Shown one piece after another: positions 1 to 12,638 of a stretch of DNA of 64,000 nucleotides. Location: positions 7,556,547 to 7,620,546 of the forward strand of contig OX419342.1 in NCBI GenBank assembly GCA_948470475.1, read 5' to 3'. Under the pieces are notes generated by a model, which had not been told where the DNA came from, made no database searches, and saw only the letters and a list, made by a program, of their open reading frames with translations. How positions within the stretch are numbered: the stretch's first letter is position 1; every line of letters starts with the position of its first letter. The translations under genes were made by a program, and so were the position numbers. The stretch comes from Galaxea fascicularis. Its lineage: Eukaryota > Cnidaria > Anthozoa > Scleractinia > Euphylliidae.

Positions 1-352
1 AGCAGCTGAAAGCTGTGTTCGCTGAATAAAATGTTGGAAATACATGCTAAAATCGTGGTGTAAAACTTCGGCGTATAGGATACAAACTTTCCAGTATGGA
101 AACTATAGACACATACAAGATCGTGAATGTCTCACGATGGCAAGAAAAGAAAAGAAAACAGCCATCATAGTGTATGGCCATATGATTAATAAAATAAAAT
201 AATTTCAGTATGTTAATTGTAATTAAATTTAATTTTAATTTCTTAGGAAAGTTATAACTTGTTAGGTTTTTTATATGGGTAAGGGAGCTGTTACCACAAT
301 TCAGTCACCATAGCCGATGTTGTTTGCTTTCCAATGTTAGTCCTGAAACATG
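1..352. other. No recognisable gene, left edge
   Basis: AT-rich non-coding sequence. I see no open frame with protein similarity and no HDAC3 first exon, although that exon would be expected upstream of 4818. Confidence 0.4.
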
Positions 353-362
353 CTTTGTAGAA

Positions 363-1082
363 GGTTGTACCGAAAACTAAGACCCCCGAAAACTAAGACC
401 TAAGACCTAAGACCCGAAAACTAAGACCCGAAAACTAAGACCCGAAAACTAAGACCCCCTTATTTTCTTTATTTTTGCCCCTTTGTTCATCTTTGTGATC
501 AAAGACCGTTTATATTCCCAAACTTAGCGCCTATAAGCACGGTGTTCGCACTTTCGTTTGATTCTCGTTTCTTATTAATTACGGGCTCAAGAAGAGCCCG
601 CAACCTAGTTTGTACGCCTTATCTCGATTTTGGAGGAAATTTGTTGTGCCAAAATCGATCGATAAATCCTCGTAAACCAATCAGAAGCCATTTCCACTCG
701 AACAAGATATTTTAAAAGATTGCGCCGAGACTGCACGTGTGAGAGATCTTCCAAGCCAAAGTTTTGCATCATTGAAGTGTTAATGCTCATTTCAAAGATT
801 GAAAATGGAAAGAAGCAGTTTTAAGGAATACTCAGTTCTCACTATGGTGTCAAAAGAAGAGCAGCGACCGACGAAAGCTTGTTACATTTTTAAACGCTAT
901 AGCGTACACTGTTGAGTTGTAGATGTACGCGGGAGGTTGGAGGTTGGAAAAATGACGAACTGAAGGGCAAAAATAAAGAAAATAAGGGGGTCTTAGTTTT
1001 CGGGTCTTAGTTTTCGGGTCTTAGTTTTCGGGTCTTAGGTCTTAGGTCTTAGTTTTCGGGGGTCTTAGTTTTCGGTACAACC
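363..1082. mobile_element. Mutator-like fold-back element with 118 bp perfect TIRs
   Basis: The ends at 363-480 and 965-1082 are exact inverted copies, starting GGTTGTACCGAAAAC and built largely of a 14 bp subrepeat (CGAAAACTAAGACC, with short TAAGACC variants). The 10 bases CTTTGTAGAA lie directly on both sides (353-362 and 1083-1092), a 10 bp target-site duplication. Long TIRs plus a 9-11 bp duplication are typical of Mutator-like (MULE) elements. The 480 bp interior has no convincing coding capacity, so this is a non-autonomous derivative. Exact TIRs and duplication imply a recent insertion. Confidence 0.85.
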
Positions 1083-1159
1083 CTTTGTAGAAGTTACTTT
1101 AATTTTTGAACCATTATTTCGTATTACATGTATATGCATAGATTTCACTTGTATAGCAA

Positions 1160-1596
1160 CACTGCTAGCCACAGGCGCCCCAAGCTCAACATAAGTGATG
1201 CGTAAACATGCATGGTGTTGTGTTACACAGTTTGAATAAACACTTGAGCGGGAAAGTATCACACGCAAGTATTTGTTTTACAAGGCAAAAAATACCATAC
1301 TACGTATCTCAATAAAAATCAACCTATTTTGATACACTGTTGTTTTGTTTGATGTATAAAAGTTTTCTAGGCTGGTTTTAGGGCATTTAAGCCGGATTTC
1401 TCAGTTTACATCAAACAAAACAACAGTGTATCGAAATAGGTTGATTTTCATTGAGATAGTATGGTATTTTCTGCCTTGTAAAACAAATACTCGCATGTGA
1501 TACTTTCCCGCCTAAGTGTTTATTGTTGTGTAACACAACACCATGCATGCTTACGCGTCACTTATGTTGAGCTTGGGGCTCCTGTGTGCTAACTAA
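1160..1596. mobile_element. Long hairpin (fold-back) element
   Basis: Two arms of about 195 bp (about 1163-1358 and 1405-1594) are near-perfect inverted copies around a loop of about 50 bp. Outer ends read GCTAGCCACAGG and CCTGTGTGCTAAC. No coding frame. A transcript would form a long duplex. Superfamily not assignable by eye. Confidence 0.75.
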
Positions 1597-2159
1597 AGAT
1601 GTTTGGTAATTTTTTGGAGTGCCACTGATGAGTGAGATAAGAAGCTGCAGTTTATATTAGATATTCCTAACAGTAAGTAAATTCAACAAGTTGAGAAATT
1701 AATGGTAATTCACTGTCTGTGCATGTGTCTGGCCCATACAAGGTAGCAATTTAAGTTGAATAACATTATTTTGTTTTGTTTGGATTTTTAATTTGGGTAG
1801 CATGTCCACTTCCTCAGGAGCATGATATATATACAAGCCATAGGATTAAGATCATGCAGGTTTTAGTATAATTGTTTAAGTTGTAATAGGGAGGTGCAAT
1901 GCCTAAGTTTGCCAATAATTCCTGTGTTTCTAGAGATTTAAGTACACAGAAAGAAACTGATAGGAGACCTGATGTTTCCATGATAGTGTGTCATGGTATG
2001 CCCAAATATTTTATGTAAGTTTTTTTTCTAAGCCGTGGGCAGAGTTATCATAGTTAGTTAGTTTTACATCCCATGTTATATTTGTTTTCCTTTTATTACA
2101 CATTAATTGTCACGCAATGACAGTGCGAGCTGCCTCTCTGAACCTGTTTTTTTTTTTGC
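1597..2159. other. Intergenic, nothing recognised
   Basis: No gene, RNA or clear repeat seen. The segment is T-rich. Confidence 0.4.
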
Positions 2160-2730
2160 CAAGCTGGCATTTCTAACAATGCAGATCATACAGCATTGCA
2201 TTTATATGCCAACGATGATACAAGCAATTTGATTGGCTGCTGAGCTGGCCAGATTTCCTCGTAATGACTGCAGGAATTACAAAAATTTTTCTCTGCCTGG
2301 CAATTCTCAAAAGCACAAGCGACAAAACTCAAAGCAAAACTTCTGTCAATAATAGCTGGATTTAAGTGAGACAATAATATCTAGACCTTTTGAAATTATT
2401 AATGATAATTTATATATAATATACATGTAATTCTATTACTCTGGAGAGGAAGAACAACTGAAACCAAGTACAGTGTACTGTACAACTTCAGGTTTGATAC
2501 AGTTCAGACAGTTCTTTGTTTATTGTTATTTCAATAAAAAGCCATATAATAAATAACTCATCAACCTCGTTTGTTCAGCTAGCACAGGCAAATCTCAGAC
2601 CTTGGCCTTGGTATACATGTAGACCAAGCAAATACATCAAGGCCTTAGTCCTAGATTTCCCTGTAATGACCTCACTCTCGGTTAAAAAGTAGCATGTAAA
2701 TCGTCCAGATTTTTATCTTCATCTTCAGAA
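2160..2730 (-). repeat. Dispersed repeat, copy 1 (inverted relative to 55560-56095)
   Basis: Read on the minus strand it matches the segment near 55.6-56.1 kb in blocks, including GAGATTTCCCTGTAATGACC-like text, the CAATCAAAT block and the ACAAGGAAAT block. No coding capacity. Unclassified interspersed repeat. Confidence 0.5.
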
Positions 2731-2962
2731 TGGTTATTGTTGTTATTAATGATGAACCTCCCGTAAGTGACCACCCAAAATGTCAAGTCTAGGTGGTCAT
2801 TTACGAGAGGTCAGGCTACAGGGATCTAAATTTTAGGTAATTTGCATGTGGTAATTTCAGTGCTTTATTCATGCAGTAAGTTTGTTTCAGTAACACCTTC
2901 TGGTAGCTCCAACTGTGAGAGTTGTCTGCTGTAATGATGTTGCCATTATGCTACAGTGACAC

Positions 2963-4438
2963 ATTTTTAGCTCATGGATGACGTAGTCATTCCATGAGGT
3001 TTTGTTGTGGGTCTGAATTTCGCTCACTCACTCAGGGGATCACTCATTCGCTCACTCGATTCTGATTAATTTATTCATTAAACTTTCCCCCGGTCCCTCC
3101 CCTGGTAAGTATTGCTTTTGTCTCCATAGTCTTCTTGGTCCAACGTTTGCAAATTTCAGGGTGTAGTACAAAGGCGGTGAATTTTGCTCTGCAGATATTG
3201 TTTACGTGTTTAATGTTCATGGCGTCGGTCTTTCGTTTCGATTTTCCAACTCAACAAAGGTCTATTTTGTTTAAGGATCAGTGATCAGATAAAGTTAATA
3301 AGATGAAGAACACGATCTGCGAGAATTGAACTTTGAAATCTTCAGAGCAGCGAAAATGAACTTCGAGATATCGCAAAAGCAACTATAAAGCTTATCACTG
3401 TGCGGTACCTGGGGCAGTAGTAATCGAGAATTTTTTGCCACAATATGATGGAAGAAGGAAGAAAGAAGAAAATCGGCAAAAAAAGGAAACAGGAGAAAGA
3501 CTTTCTAGCCAAAAAACCGAATTCTGGCAAGGAACGCATTTGAGTTATGAGCAACATATGATCGATTTAAGCAGGTACGTAACGAAGTATTTTTGAAGAC
3601 GCTCTTTTCATGGTGAACGCTCGATTGCAAATATGATCTTGTTCAGAAAGGCTATATCCCTTGGCTTAAACGATCAGTATAACACTTTGTCAACATTTGA
3701 CAAAAACACAAGGACCACAAGCATGCAAATATTTTTCTCTGTGAGGATATAATTTGGTCTGACAAGCAGCTATAACAGCTAATCTGTTCGAACAACAAAA
3801 TATTTGGAAAGTCAAGTTAATTGTAGCACAAAGCCTAAATAGATGGATTGAATATCTCACCTTACAAAGCAAAAGTTTTGTGCCGGACCCCGAATCGCTC
3901 AAAAACATTGTGTGTAAAGCGTGACTAATTTCTCTCAGGACTTTCACAAAATAATGTGATTTATCTCGCATTCAGAATAGTCGGAAATTTTATTACGACC
4001 AAAAACGTTTATAAAACTAACTTGAAATGAGCCGTCGACCAGTAAGAAACTTTAACTTGCCTGTTACACTTCTTAACAAAGCGATCACATTTGAATATTA
4101 TTTTTATAGTCCGTGTACAAATTTGCATATTTGTGCTCCATCGCCGGTTCAAATTACTTACGTCTGTCAATTTCGTCTAATGTACTAATGCTTCTGGCGC
4201 CTGTCAATCAACTGCGTAATTTTAATTATATTAATAATTATATTAATAATTATATTAATAATATTAGCGCATAAACATTCTTTTACCAAGAGGTGTGTCT
4301 GAAAAGGATGTGCTTCCACAAAACACAAACGAATGTACAGGTTTCTTGCACATATCTTTTTAGAAAATAAAGTTGTTGTAAATTCAAAGTATTATTATGT
4401 TCCTCATCCATGAGCTGGCTCATGGGAGCCTTTGATTT
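2963..4438 (+). repeat. 1.46 kb unclassified interspersed repeat, full copy A
   Basis: Nearly identical to 7081-8543 over its whole length. It opens with AGCTCATGGATGACG and ends close to an inverted echo of that, TCATCCATGAGCT, followed by GGCTCATGGGAGCC. Near the start is a (TCAC)n tract and near the end an AATAAA. This copy has an extra ATTATATTAATA-type expansion at about 4221-4263 that copy B lacks. Three truncated copies holding only the last 480 bp lie in the CUB array. The open frames here are not conserved protein. Confidence 0.8.
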
Positions 4439-4479
4439 ACAATGTAATTTCTGCCTCATGGGAAAGATACAGCAGATTA

Positions 4480-4678
4480 TATGTCAAGTGGTTGGCTACG
4501 GTTGAAAACAATAGAAAGTTTCAAACAGCTGTCTCTAAAAGTGGTTGCAGTTGCTTACAAGAGGTGTTTGCTTCTAAAGAAGAGATTTCATCTGCAGTGA
4601 TTTGACTTGAAATCTTTTAGCATTTTGGAAAAGTGGTTGCTTATGAGAGGTAGTCACAAAGGAAGGTTTGACTGTATT
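4480..4678. repeat. Fragment of an AAGTGGTTGC-type short interspersed repeat
   Basis: Shares phrases such as AAGTGGTTGCAGTTGCTTA with the element at 54492-54926, and ends in TTTGACTGTATT as that one does. A degraded copy of the same family. Confidence 0.45.
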
Positions 4679-5411
4679 TATTTTTTCCATTATTTGGGGG
4701 GTTTTACAACTGTGTAATTGTGTAATTGATCTTCCAGACCAGAATCAGTAGCTCACTTTAGGGGGTTAACTTGTTTAGAAGTACTGTAAACCAGTCATGA
4801 ATTTATTTTTTTTCTAGGTCCCAGTCATCCTATGAAACCTCACAGACTGACGTTAACACACAACTTGGTGTTTAACTATGATCTTCACAGGAAAATGGAG
4901 GTAAAGAAGATGTAAGTTTAGGGGTAGCGTTTCCAATCTCTTTAATTGTGGCATGTGATGGACAGACGTAGTACACTGTAAAGTGTACAATTTTAGGCCC
5001 AATTCAAACCTTGCATTTCACATGTGCCAAATCTTATTAGTGTTTGAGTCAACCCACATAATTCAATTCAACAGTTGACTTTGTCAAAAATATAATATGT
5101 AGGACTGCAATTATGTTGTGATTTGGAGGCCTGAATTTTCATGACTTAAGCTTAAAACCTTAACACAAGAATTCAACCACGCATCAGATCATTAATAATT
5201 TTTGTTTCTGTTTCTTCCTCTTGCATTTTTGGCAGAAGTGCTGATTAACCAATTAATCAGAAATAACACCACAAATTAAACATAGACCTATGTTTCTGAC
5301 ATGATCATGATAACCAGTCAGTAGACCAAAGTAGAGCAAATTTCAAGGAAATTGAAAATTAAGGCTAAATAGTGAGTTCACCAATGCCCCTTTTGCACTT
5401 TTTATAGATGA

Positions 5412-5576
5412 TACAGTTCAAACTTGTTAATTAAGTGCCCACCCTAAGTGAAATGGATAGTGGCCACTTATCGGTATTACAGATAAAAACAATAGAACCC
5501 TCATTGGAACTTCGATAATTGGCCGCCTAAGAGGGGGTGGCCGATTAATGGTGGCTGCTTTAAAAGGGGTTCAAAT
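5412..5576. repeat. Short interspersed repeat (GTGGCC type)
   Basis: Non-coding segment bounded by CAGTTCAAACTTGTTAA and GGGGTTCAAATGT, with internal GTGGCC phrases. It resembles other CAGTT..AACTG-bounded short elements in this window. Lies in an HDAC3 intron. Confidence 0.35.
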
Positions 5577-6340
5577 GTAATTTAAACTTAAAATACATAA
5601 TTAATACTTAGTACATAAATTAAATTACATAATTACTTAAATTACATACTTCATTTAACTTAATACCTGCATGTAGAATGGAATGTGTATTTCATTAGTG
5701 TCTTATGCAGATCCTTGCTTCTTCTTTCCTTCCCCTTTCCTCTGAAAATGCCTACTTAAAATGAATTTTTCACTTAATTTTTCCTTTACAACCTCAAATG
5801 GCTATTGATACCCCACCCTCACCCCTGTGGAATCCCAGTTGTCCTTTACAGGGGAGTACACTCTGTGTTTATTGAAATATTTTCTGTGGAATGTCACTAA
5901 ACAGGAATCCCTAGTTTCTCATTTCTGAGATGGTTAGAATAATATAAAGTTTATTTTTGTGATTTTGTATTACTTTTGTGAAGGTACATGTATACAAGCC
6001 TTACAGGGCAACCTACCGTGATATGTGTAGATTTCATTCCAGTGATTACATACAGTAGAACTGATTTCCTTCGAAGGTATGGCTACACATCATTTCATGC
6101 ATGAATTTTACCTGTACAGTGTAAGTGTCCAATAATTATGATTTATGGCTTTGTTCTGGCTAATTTGAAAGGCCATTGAGTTAATGAAGAGTCCTAAAGG
6201 TGTTTATAAGGTCAATCTTCAAATCTTCCATTTATGAATTCAGTTTTCCAACTCAGGAGGCCAACTGGGTTTTAACATGGGATCCATCTTTTTATTGTCA
6301 TCATGAAATGACCTCTAAAAAATTTCAGATGAATTACAAG

Positions 6341-6593
6341 TCATTCTCATCCCCAGAGGCCATGGTTCTTTTGGTCAGCACCAAGAATAATGACCTCTGA
6401 TTAACTCCAAACCAGGAAGTCCGTGAATCATGGACTTCTAACTCTTCTACGCAAACTCAGAAGTTTGAAATAGTGGTTGCCAATGGTTACAAGAATTCAC
6501 CTTTGCTGGGACTGCGCATATTTCGGAACCGGCCAGAATTCGTTATTCTTGGTGCTGACCAAAAGAATCGCAGCCTCTGGGGACAAGAATGTA
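6341..6593. mobile_element. Short TIR element (MITE) in HDAC3 intron
   Basis: Inverted arms: about 6341-6395 (CATTCTCATCCCCAGAGGC, then TTTTGGTCAGCACCAAGAAT) and about 6535-6593 (ATTCTTGGTGCTGACC, then GCCTCTGGGGACAAGAATG). Length about 250 bp, no coding. It lies where the missing HDAC3 exon block should be. Confidence 0.7.
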
Positions 6594-7080
6594 GGACCGT
6601 TCATAATGTACAGTATGTATTGTATTATTGCCATTCATTGTACATCGTATGATTTTGTTAGAGCTCAGCACTCACTACAATCATTAGGAAAAGTTTTGTC
6701 ATTGGTGTTTGTTGCCATGGGAATGGCAATTGCTGTCTTCTGCAACATACTGTACAGTGTATACATGTATGAAGTAATAAGACTATGCTTCCTGGTCTAT
6801 TTTATGAGGGATTCACTTTCCCAGTTTTTGTGTTAATCAGACAAGTATTGTTCACCGCTAGTTATGCAACATAAAGTAATATGGGCATCTTACTTGTTTC
6901 TATTACAACCATTTGTCACTCCTCATCATGGCAACATCATGGTATCATTAATAACTTACCTGATGTACTTTACTGGTGCTAAGTTTGAATGACATCTCTC
7001 AAATATTTCCAGAGATATTCTTCATTGGGATGTCTTGGGAATGTACTTACTTTTAAAGGCCTTTTAAATAAGCAAACATA

Positions 7081-8543
7081 ATTTTTAGCTCATGGATGAC
7101 GTAGTCATGCCATGAGGTTTTGTTGTGGGTCTGAATTTCCCTCACTCACTCAGGGGATCACTCATTCGTTCACTCACTCACTCACTCGATTCTGATTAAT
7201 TTATTCATTAAACTTTCCCGCGGTCCCTCCCCTGGTAAGTATTGCTTTTGTCTCCATAGTCTTCTTCGCCCAAAGTTTGCAAATTTCAGGGTGTAGCACA
7301 AAGGCGGAGAATTTTGCTCTGCAGATATTGTTTACGTGTTTAATGTTCATGGCGTCGGTTTTTCGTTTCGATTTTCCAACTCAACAAAGGTCTATTTTGT
7401 TTAAGGATCAGTGATCAGATAAAGTTAGTAAGATGAAGAACACGAGCTGCGAGAATTGAACTTTGAAATCTTCAGAGCAGCGAAAATGAACTTCGAGATA
7501 TCGCAAAAGCAACTATAAAGCTTATCACTGTGCGGTACCTGGGGCAGTAGTAATCGAGAAGTTTTTGCCACAATATGATGGAAAAAGGAAGAATGAAGAA
7601 AATCGGCAAAAAAAGGAAACAGGAGAAAGACTTTCTAGCTAAAAAACCGAATTCTGGCAAGCAACGCATTTGATTTATGGGCAACATATGATCGATTTAA
7701 GCAGGTACGTAATGAAGTATTTTTGAAGACGCTCTTTTCATGGTGAACGCTCGATTGCAAATATGATCTTGTTTAGAAAGACTATATCCCTTCGCTTAAA
7801 CGATCAGTATAACACTTTGTCAACATTTAACAAAAACACAAGGACCACAAGCATGCAAATATTTTTCTCTGTGAGGATATAATTTGGTCTGACAAGCAGC
7901 TATAACAGCTAATCTGTTCGAACAACAAAATATTTGGAAAAGCAAGTTAATTGTAGAACAAAGCATAAATAGATGGATTGAATATCTCACCTTACAAAGC
8001 AAAAGTTTTGTGCCGAACCCCGAATCCCTCAAAAACATTGTGACTGCAAAGCGTGACTAATTTCCCTCAGGACTTTCACAAAATATGTTATTATCTGTAT
8101 GTTATCTCGCATTCAGAACAGTCGGAAATTTTATTACGACCAAAAACGTTTATAAAACTAACTTGAAATGAGCCGTCGACCAGTAAGAAACTTTAACTTG
8201 CCTGTTACACTTCTAAACAAAGCGATCACATTTGAATATTATTTTTATAGTCCGTGTACAAATTTGCATATTTGTGCTCCATCGCCGGTTCAAATTACGT
8301 CTGTCAATTTCGTCTAATGTAATGCTTCTGGCGCCTGTCAATCAACTGCGTAATTTTACGGAAAATATTAGCGCGTAAACGGTCCTTTTACCAAGAGGTG
8401 TGTCTGAAAAGGATGTGCTCCCACAAAACACAAACGAATGTACAGGTTTCTTGCACATATCTTTTTAGAAAATAAAGTTGTTGTAAATTCAAAGGATTGT
8501 TATGTTCCCCATCCATGAGCTGGCTCATAGGAGCCTTTGATTT
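7081..8543 (+). repeat. 1.46 kb unclassified interspersed repeat, full copy B
   Basis: Second full copy of the repeat at 2963-4438, same orientation, a few percent different. The AT-rich expansion of copy A is absent here. It sits inside the HDAC3 locus, between the exon ending at 6076 and that at 8943. AATAAA lies near its end at about 8471. Confidence 0.8.
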
Positions 8544-8571
8544 TTAACTTGCACCCTTCTTTGGAACTACA

Positions 8572-8738
8572 GACCTCTTACTAACCAAGTTTGAGCTCCG
8601 TACTGTAAGTTATGGACTGAGTTTTTTTCCCGTTCACTTATGGCTCAAGTGCGAAGCGTGCAGGCTATAAATCAACAGGACAAAACGAGGATCCATAACT
8701 TACAGTACAGACCGAGAAAACGAGGTTAGTAAGATATT
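8572..8738. mobile_element. Short fold-back element
   Basis: Arms CTTACTAACC...CTGTAAGTTATGGA (about 8577-8616) and TCCATAACTTACAG...GGTTAGTAAG (about 8689-8736) are inverted copies around a 70 bp loop. Non-coding. Confidence 0.6.
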
Positions 8739-9386
8739 TATTATATGTTTGAGGTAAATTGGGCACGTGAGAAAGAAAGCTTTCAAATTTAGTACAGTAA
8801 AGTACAGCCCGCAAAATTGACCAATCACAGCGTCCATACTAACTGAAAGATAATTATAATAAATTGTACTTTAAAGAATTCTTAATAATAATTAATTTTA
8901 TCAGTAGCAGTTCCTGATGCAGCTTTGATTTATTGTTAACAGGTTTGTGACATTGCCGTCAACTGGGCTGGAGGTCTGCATCATGCCAAGAAATGTGAGG
9001 TGAGTGTTCAAAATTTGACAAATGTGCTTAATTGCCAGTAGTCAGAGACGCGGGTCTTGCAAAGGTGAAGTCTTGCACAGGTCACAATTGCCCACACTCC
9101 TACCACTGGTACAGCAGCTGTATCATCCTATTGTGTGACATATGTCATGAACCATCAGTGGAGCAATACTCACTCCCAGGGCGGGTCACGGTCAGGAGGT
9201 AGGATACATTTTGTACATGTGCAGTCTGCTACATGTACAGTATGCTTTCATTGCCATGACTTGGTGGCCGACTGCTGCTTAATTCAATACAGAATTTTGA
9301 AAACTGTCTTTAAATTTGTTTAGATATTATGTTTGGACATGGTGTCTTATCATAACGTGAAATTGGCCACACGTTTTCAAAATTAA

Positions 9387-9660
9387 GGAGGCAGGATGGT
9401 TGAGTGGTTTAGGGCGCTGGATTTCAATGGGGTGACCCGAGTTCAAAACCCGCTCTGGCCACTAGCTGGTGTTGTTCTGGGTAAGTGCCTGGTTCAACTC
9501 CTCGGTCATCCTTGCAAATAGGAAACCGGTTTGCCTCCTGCCGGTTGGGATTCTTATCATGTTAAGTTTATTTGAATTATTTGTTTCTTTGGATTTAAGC
9601 GGAGTGCCTGTAAACTAGCTTGGATAGCTAAGTGCACTTCCACTATAAACACAGTATTTA
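9387..9660 (+). mobile_element. tRNA-derived SINE 1
   Basis: Head resembles a tRNA with Pol III boxes: box A TGGTTGAGTGG at about 9408 and box B GAGTTCAAAAC at about 9440. A non-tRNA body of about 200 bp follows, ending in an AT-rich tail. The acceptor stem does not pair as in a functional tRNA and the body is fused on, so it is a SINE. Lies in an HDAC3 intron. Confidence 0.75.
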
Positions 9661-10659
9661 TATATTTTTTTATTTTATTTTGGTCGGACAGTGTCCAATG
9701 ACCCATTGCTGTTTCCAGCACTGAGGGCAGTAATTAATCTGAACAAAACACGGTATAACATTTTTTAACATCTACATGACTTGTATCAACAGGCATCCGG
9801 CTTCTGTTATGTGAATGACATAGTGGTTGCAATCCTGGCATTGCTGAAATGAGTACCAGTAACTTTTTTTACGTTATACATGAAGCACAGTTCATGACCT
9901 TGTTTTTTAAAAGTTGGTTAATGCTTAACAGGATTAAGAGGCTGTCTCTGTAAAAACCAACCTCTCAATTTCACATCAAAAATAATTTTGCCTGAAACTC
10001 TGGCAACTGAAAGACTTTGCCAAGGTTAGAATAAAAACAGATTTGGTTTGAATCGAAATGGTTGCCCTGTCGCATTAGGAGCCACAAAATATTTTGCATG
10101 GTCAGCGCCCGTCACAGGGTCTCCAAAAGCATAAAATTGACATTTTTTGTGGCGCTGTAAAAGCCATCGTTCGACTGCAATTAGTAGGGTTTAGTGATAT
10201 GCTTGGTTTCCTCTTGCAACATGAATCAGAGAAATTTGTTGGTCTCTCAGAAAACTACAAATTTATGTTAGTGAGTAAATTGAAGTAAGGTTCATTGCTA
10301 TATGATGCAAATCGAAGTATTGCCCTCTCCTTGTTTACACAGTCGTGCCCTGTGCTTTGTTAATGTTAGTCAGCTAAGACTGAGTTTTATTTCAGATATC
10401 ACTCACGCGTGTTGTATGTTGACATTGATATTCACCATGGCGATGGAGTTCAGGTACACTTGTTAATGTCAGTATTTTAAAGAACATGTAAAAGCAAAGC
10501 CCAGGGTTCTCAAAAAGCACCGGTGACCAGCGATGTTGCTGGCTACTTTCCTAGTTTCACCGGTTATGATTTGCCGAGTATCGTCTACTTTCCTAGATTC
10601 TCCTTCTACCTAAGGTCTTTTTGACAACCCTGACAGTTGCATACGGTAATATGCATGCT

Positions 10660-11675
10660 ATGGAAAGCCGTTGCTCCCAAAAGCCTATCAAGTTGTAAAT
10701 CCTGATTGAAATGGCATTTTATATCATCGAGTGTCAAAAGTTACATGGTCAGTTTTAGAAATGCATGGTCGAATTCTGGAGTATTATGGTTGAGTTGCTT
10801 TCAGAAAGTTTCAGTTCTCACAAGTTAGCTTGTAATATCTTGCTAGCGAGTTTGTAATTTCTCACTTGTAAGTTTTTACCTTCTTGCTAACGAGTTTTCA
10901 ATTTCTCAGTAGCAAGTTTGTTATTTCTCGCTAGAGAGTTTTCAATTTCTTGCCAGCGAGTTTTCAACATCTCGCTAGCTCTTTATTTTAACTCTACAAT
11001 ATTTTTTTGACAATAACAGTACAAGCCAAAAGAATATTATTTTGAAAAAGTGAAATAAAAATATTTGATTTGAACTTCACTCATGACTTGAACTCAACTT
11101 GGGCTTGAACTAGACTTGTGTTACCATAATACTAATCTATTTGCTTTTCAGCAGTGTATGGAGGTCGTTTCAACACTGTACGTTCACTGATCTCCAGCTA
11201 CCAAATCATCCCAAACCAAATGGTAACATCATTTTTTGTCTTCAGTCCAGTTTCCTTTCCAAGTATGAAGTAGCATGGTTGTCGGAACAGGTGTGTAACT
11301 GTTGCAAAATGTCATCAAAACCAGTAAAAAAGAAACTGAAGTTCTTCATCGATCTGCCATGTTGAACACCTTGTGTGATCCCCAGGACTTCTTCTTCTTG
11401 GAAAAACTGAAAACCATGGGGACCACTTGTGAGAAGTTAAAAACTCGCTAGCAAGAAATTGAAAACTCGCTAGGGAGAAGGTAAAAACTCACACGCGAGA
11501 AATTAAAAACTCACTTGTGAGAACCAAAACTTTCTGAAAGCAACTTAACTATAGTTCTTCAGAATTTGAGCATGCATTTCTAAAACTGACCATGTTACTT
11601 TTGTAACTCAATGATATAAAATGCCGTTTCGACCAGGATTTACAACTTGATAGGCTTTTGGCACTGGTGAACTGC
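10660..11675. mobile_element. Fold-back element with CTCGCTAGCAAG subterminal repeats
   Basis: Left arm about 10672-10985 and right arm about 11425-11675 are inverted copies; TATCAAGTTGTAAATCC pairs with GATTTACAACTTGATA. Within both arms runs a tandem array of about 22 bp units resembling CTCGCTAGCAAGAAATTGAA, in opposite orientations. The middle has no convincing protein. Located between two HDAC3 exons. Target duplication not resolved. Confidence 0.7.
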
Positions 11676-11894
11676 AGCTTCTGCTTTGCTCTGGAACCAG
11701 GTGTTTTACTCATTTAACATGAAGGGAGTTTTGGGGTTTGTCAGTAAGCAGAAAAACAGTTTTTAATAACTAAAAAGTTTACCTTTTTTGTAGGAAGCAT
11801 TTTATTTGACTGATCGAGTCATGACACTTTCGTTTCACAAATATGGCAACCACTTCTTCCCAGGAACTGGTGAGTTTTTTTTTATGTTGTTAAT

Positions 11895-12180
11895 GTGTCT
11901 GATTGGCTCAGTTGGTAGAGCACTGGACTGCTGAGCTTAAGGCCATGAGTTCAAACCCCAGTCCAGACCAAAAATCAATGACAAGGGACCTCACACTGGT
12001 GCTCTGTCTTCAAACACACCAGTGTTGAGTGAATGCTGGGTGATGGGCTGACCATTCATCATTCAAACTTCATAAGAGGCCTTATGCACCCCTTTGTAGG
12101 GCAGAGAAGGACTCATGGTAAAGACTGCAACATTTACATGTAGTGTCATTAGGTCACCTCAAATAAATTTAGCTTGTGAC
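11895..12180 (+). mobile_element. tRNA-derived SINE 2
   Basis: tRNA-like head with box A TGGCTCAGTTGGTAGAGC at about 11904 and box B GAGTTCAAACCCC at about 11947, then a 200 bp unrelated body ending AAATAAATTTAGC. A different family from the SINE at 9387. Located in an HDAC3 intron. Confidence 0.75.
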
Positions 12181-12506
12181 ATTGGCTTTTTGCTTCCCTG
12201 AAGAATTAAATCAGGGAATTGGAGCATTTGCAATTTATTTGGTATCAGATTGAAATCCACTTCTCTGCTGATTTTTTTTTTAATTTTCATATTGTGTAGC
12301 TAATTTAGATTTTTTTCCTGCAGGTGACATGTTTGAATTAGGAGTTGAAAATGGAAGGTATTACTCTCTGAACGTACCTTTTAAGAGATGGAATAGACGA
12401 TCAAGGTTAGTCATAAGCCTTCATAAGTGTTAAATACTGTAAGATGCAGTTATTGTGAAGCAAATCAAATGTCTTATTGCATTGATCTGTGTTTTTAGGT
12501 CTCTGA

Positions 12507-12638
<132 letters not shown>

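Noticed and set aside
373..470. Regular short repeats resembling a CRISPR or telomeric array
   Set aside because: No spacers; the units are inverted at the other end of a TIR element with a target duplication.
3342..3971. Small minus-strand frames shared by 2963-4438 and 7081-8543
   Set aside because: Frames are not preserved between the two copies (lengths and stops differ); no domain.
9387..9470. tRNA gene
   Set aside because: Box A and B are present, but the acceptor stem fails and a SINE body follows.
11895..11970. tRNA gene
   Set aside because: Same reasoning: tRNA-like head of a SINE.
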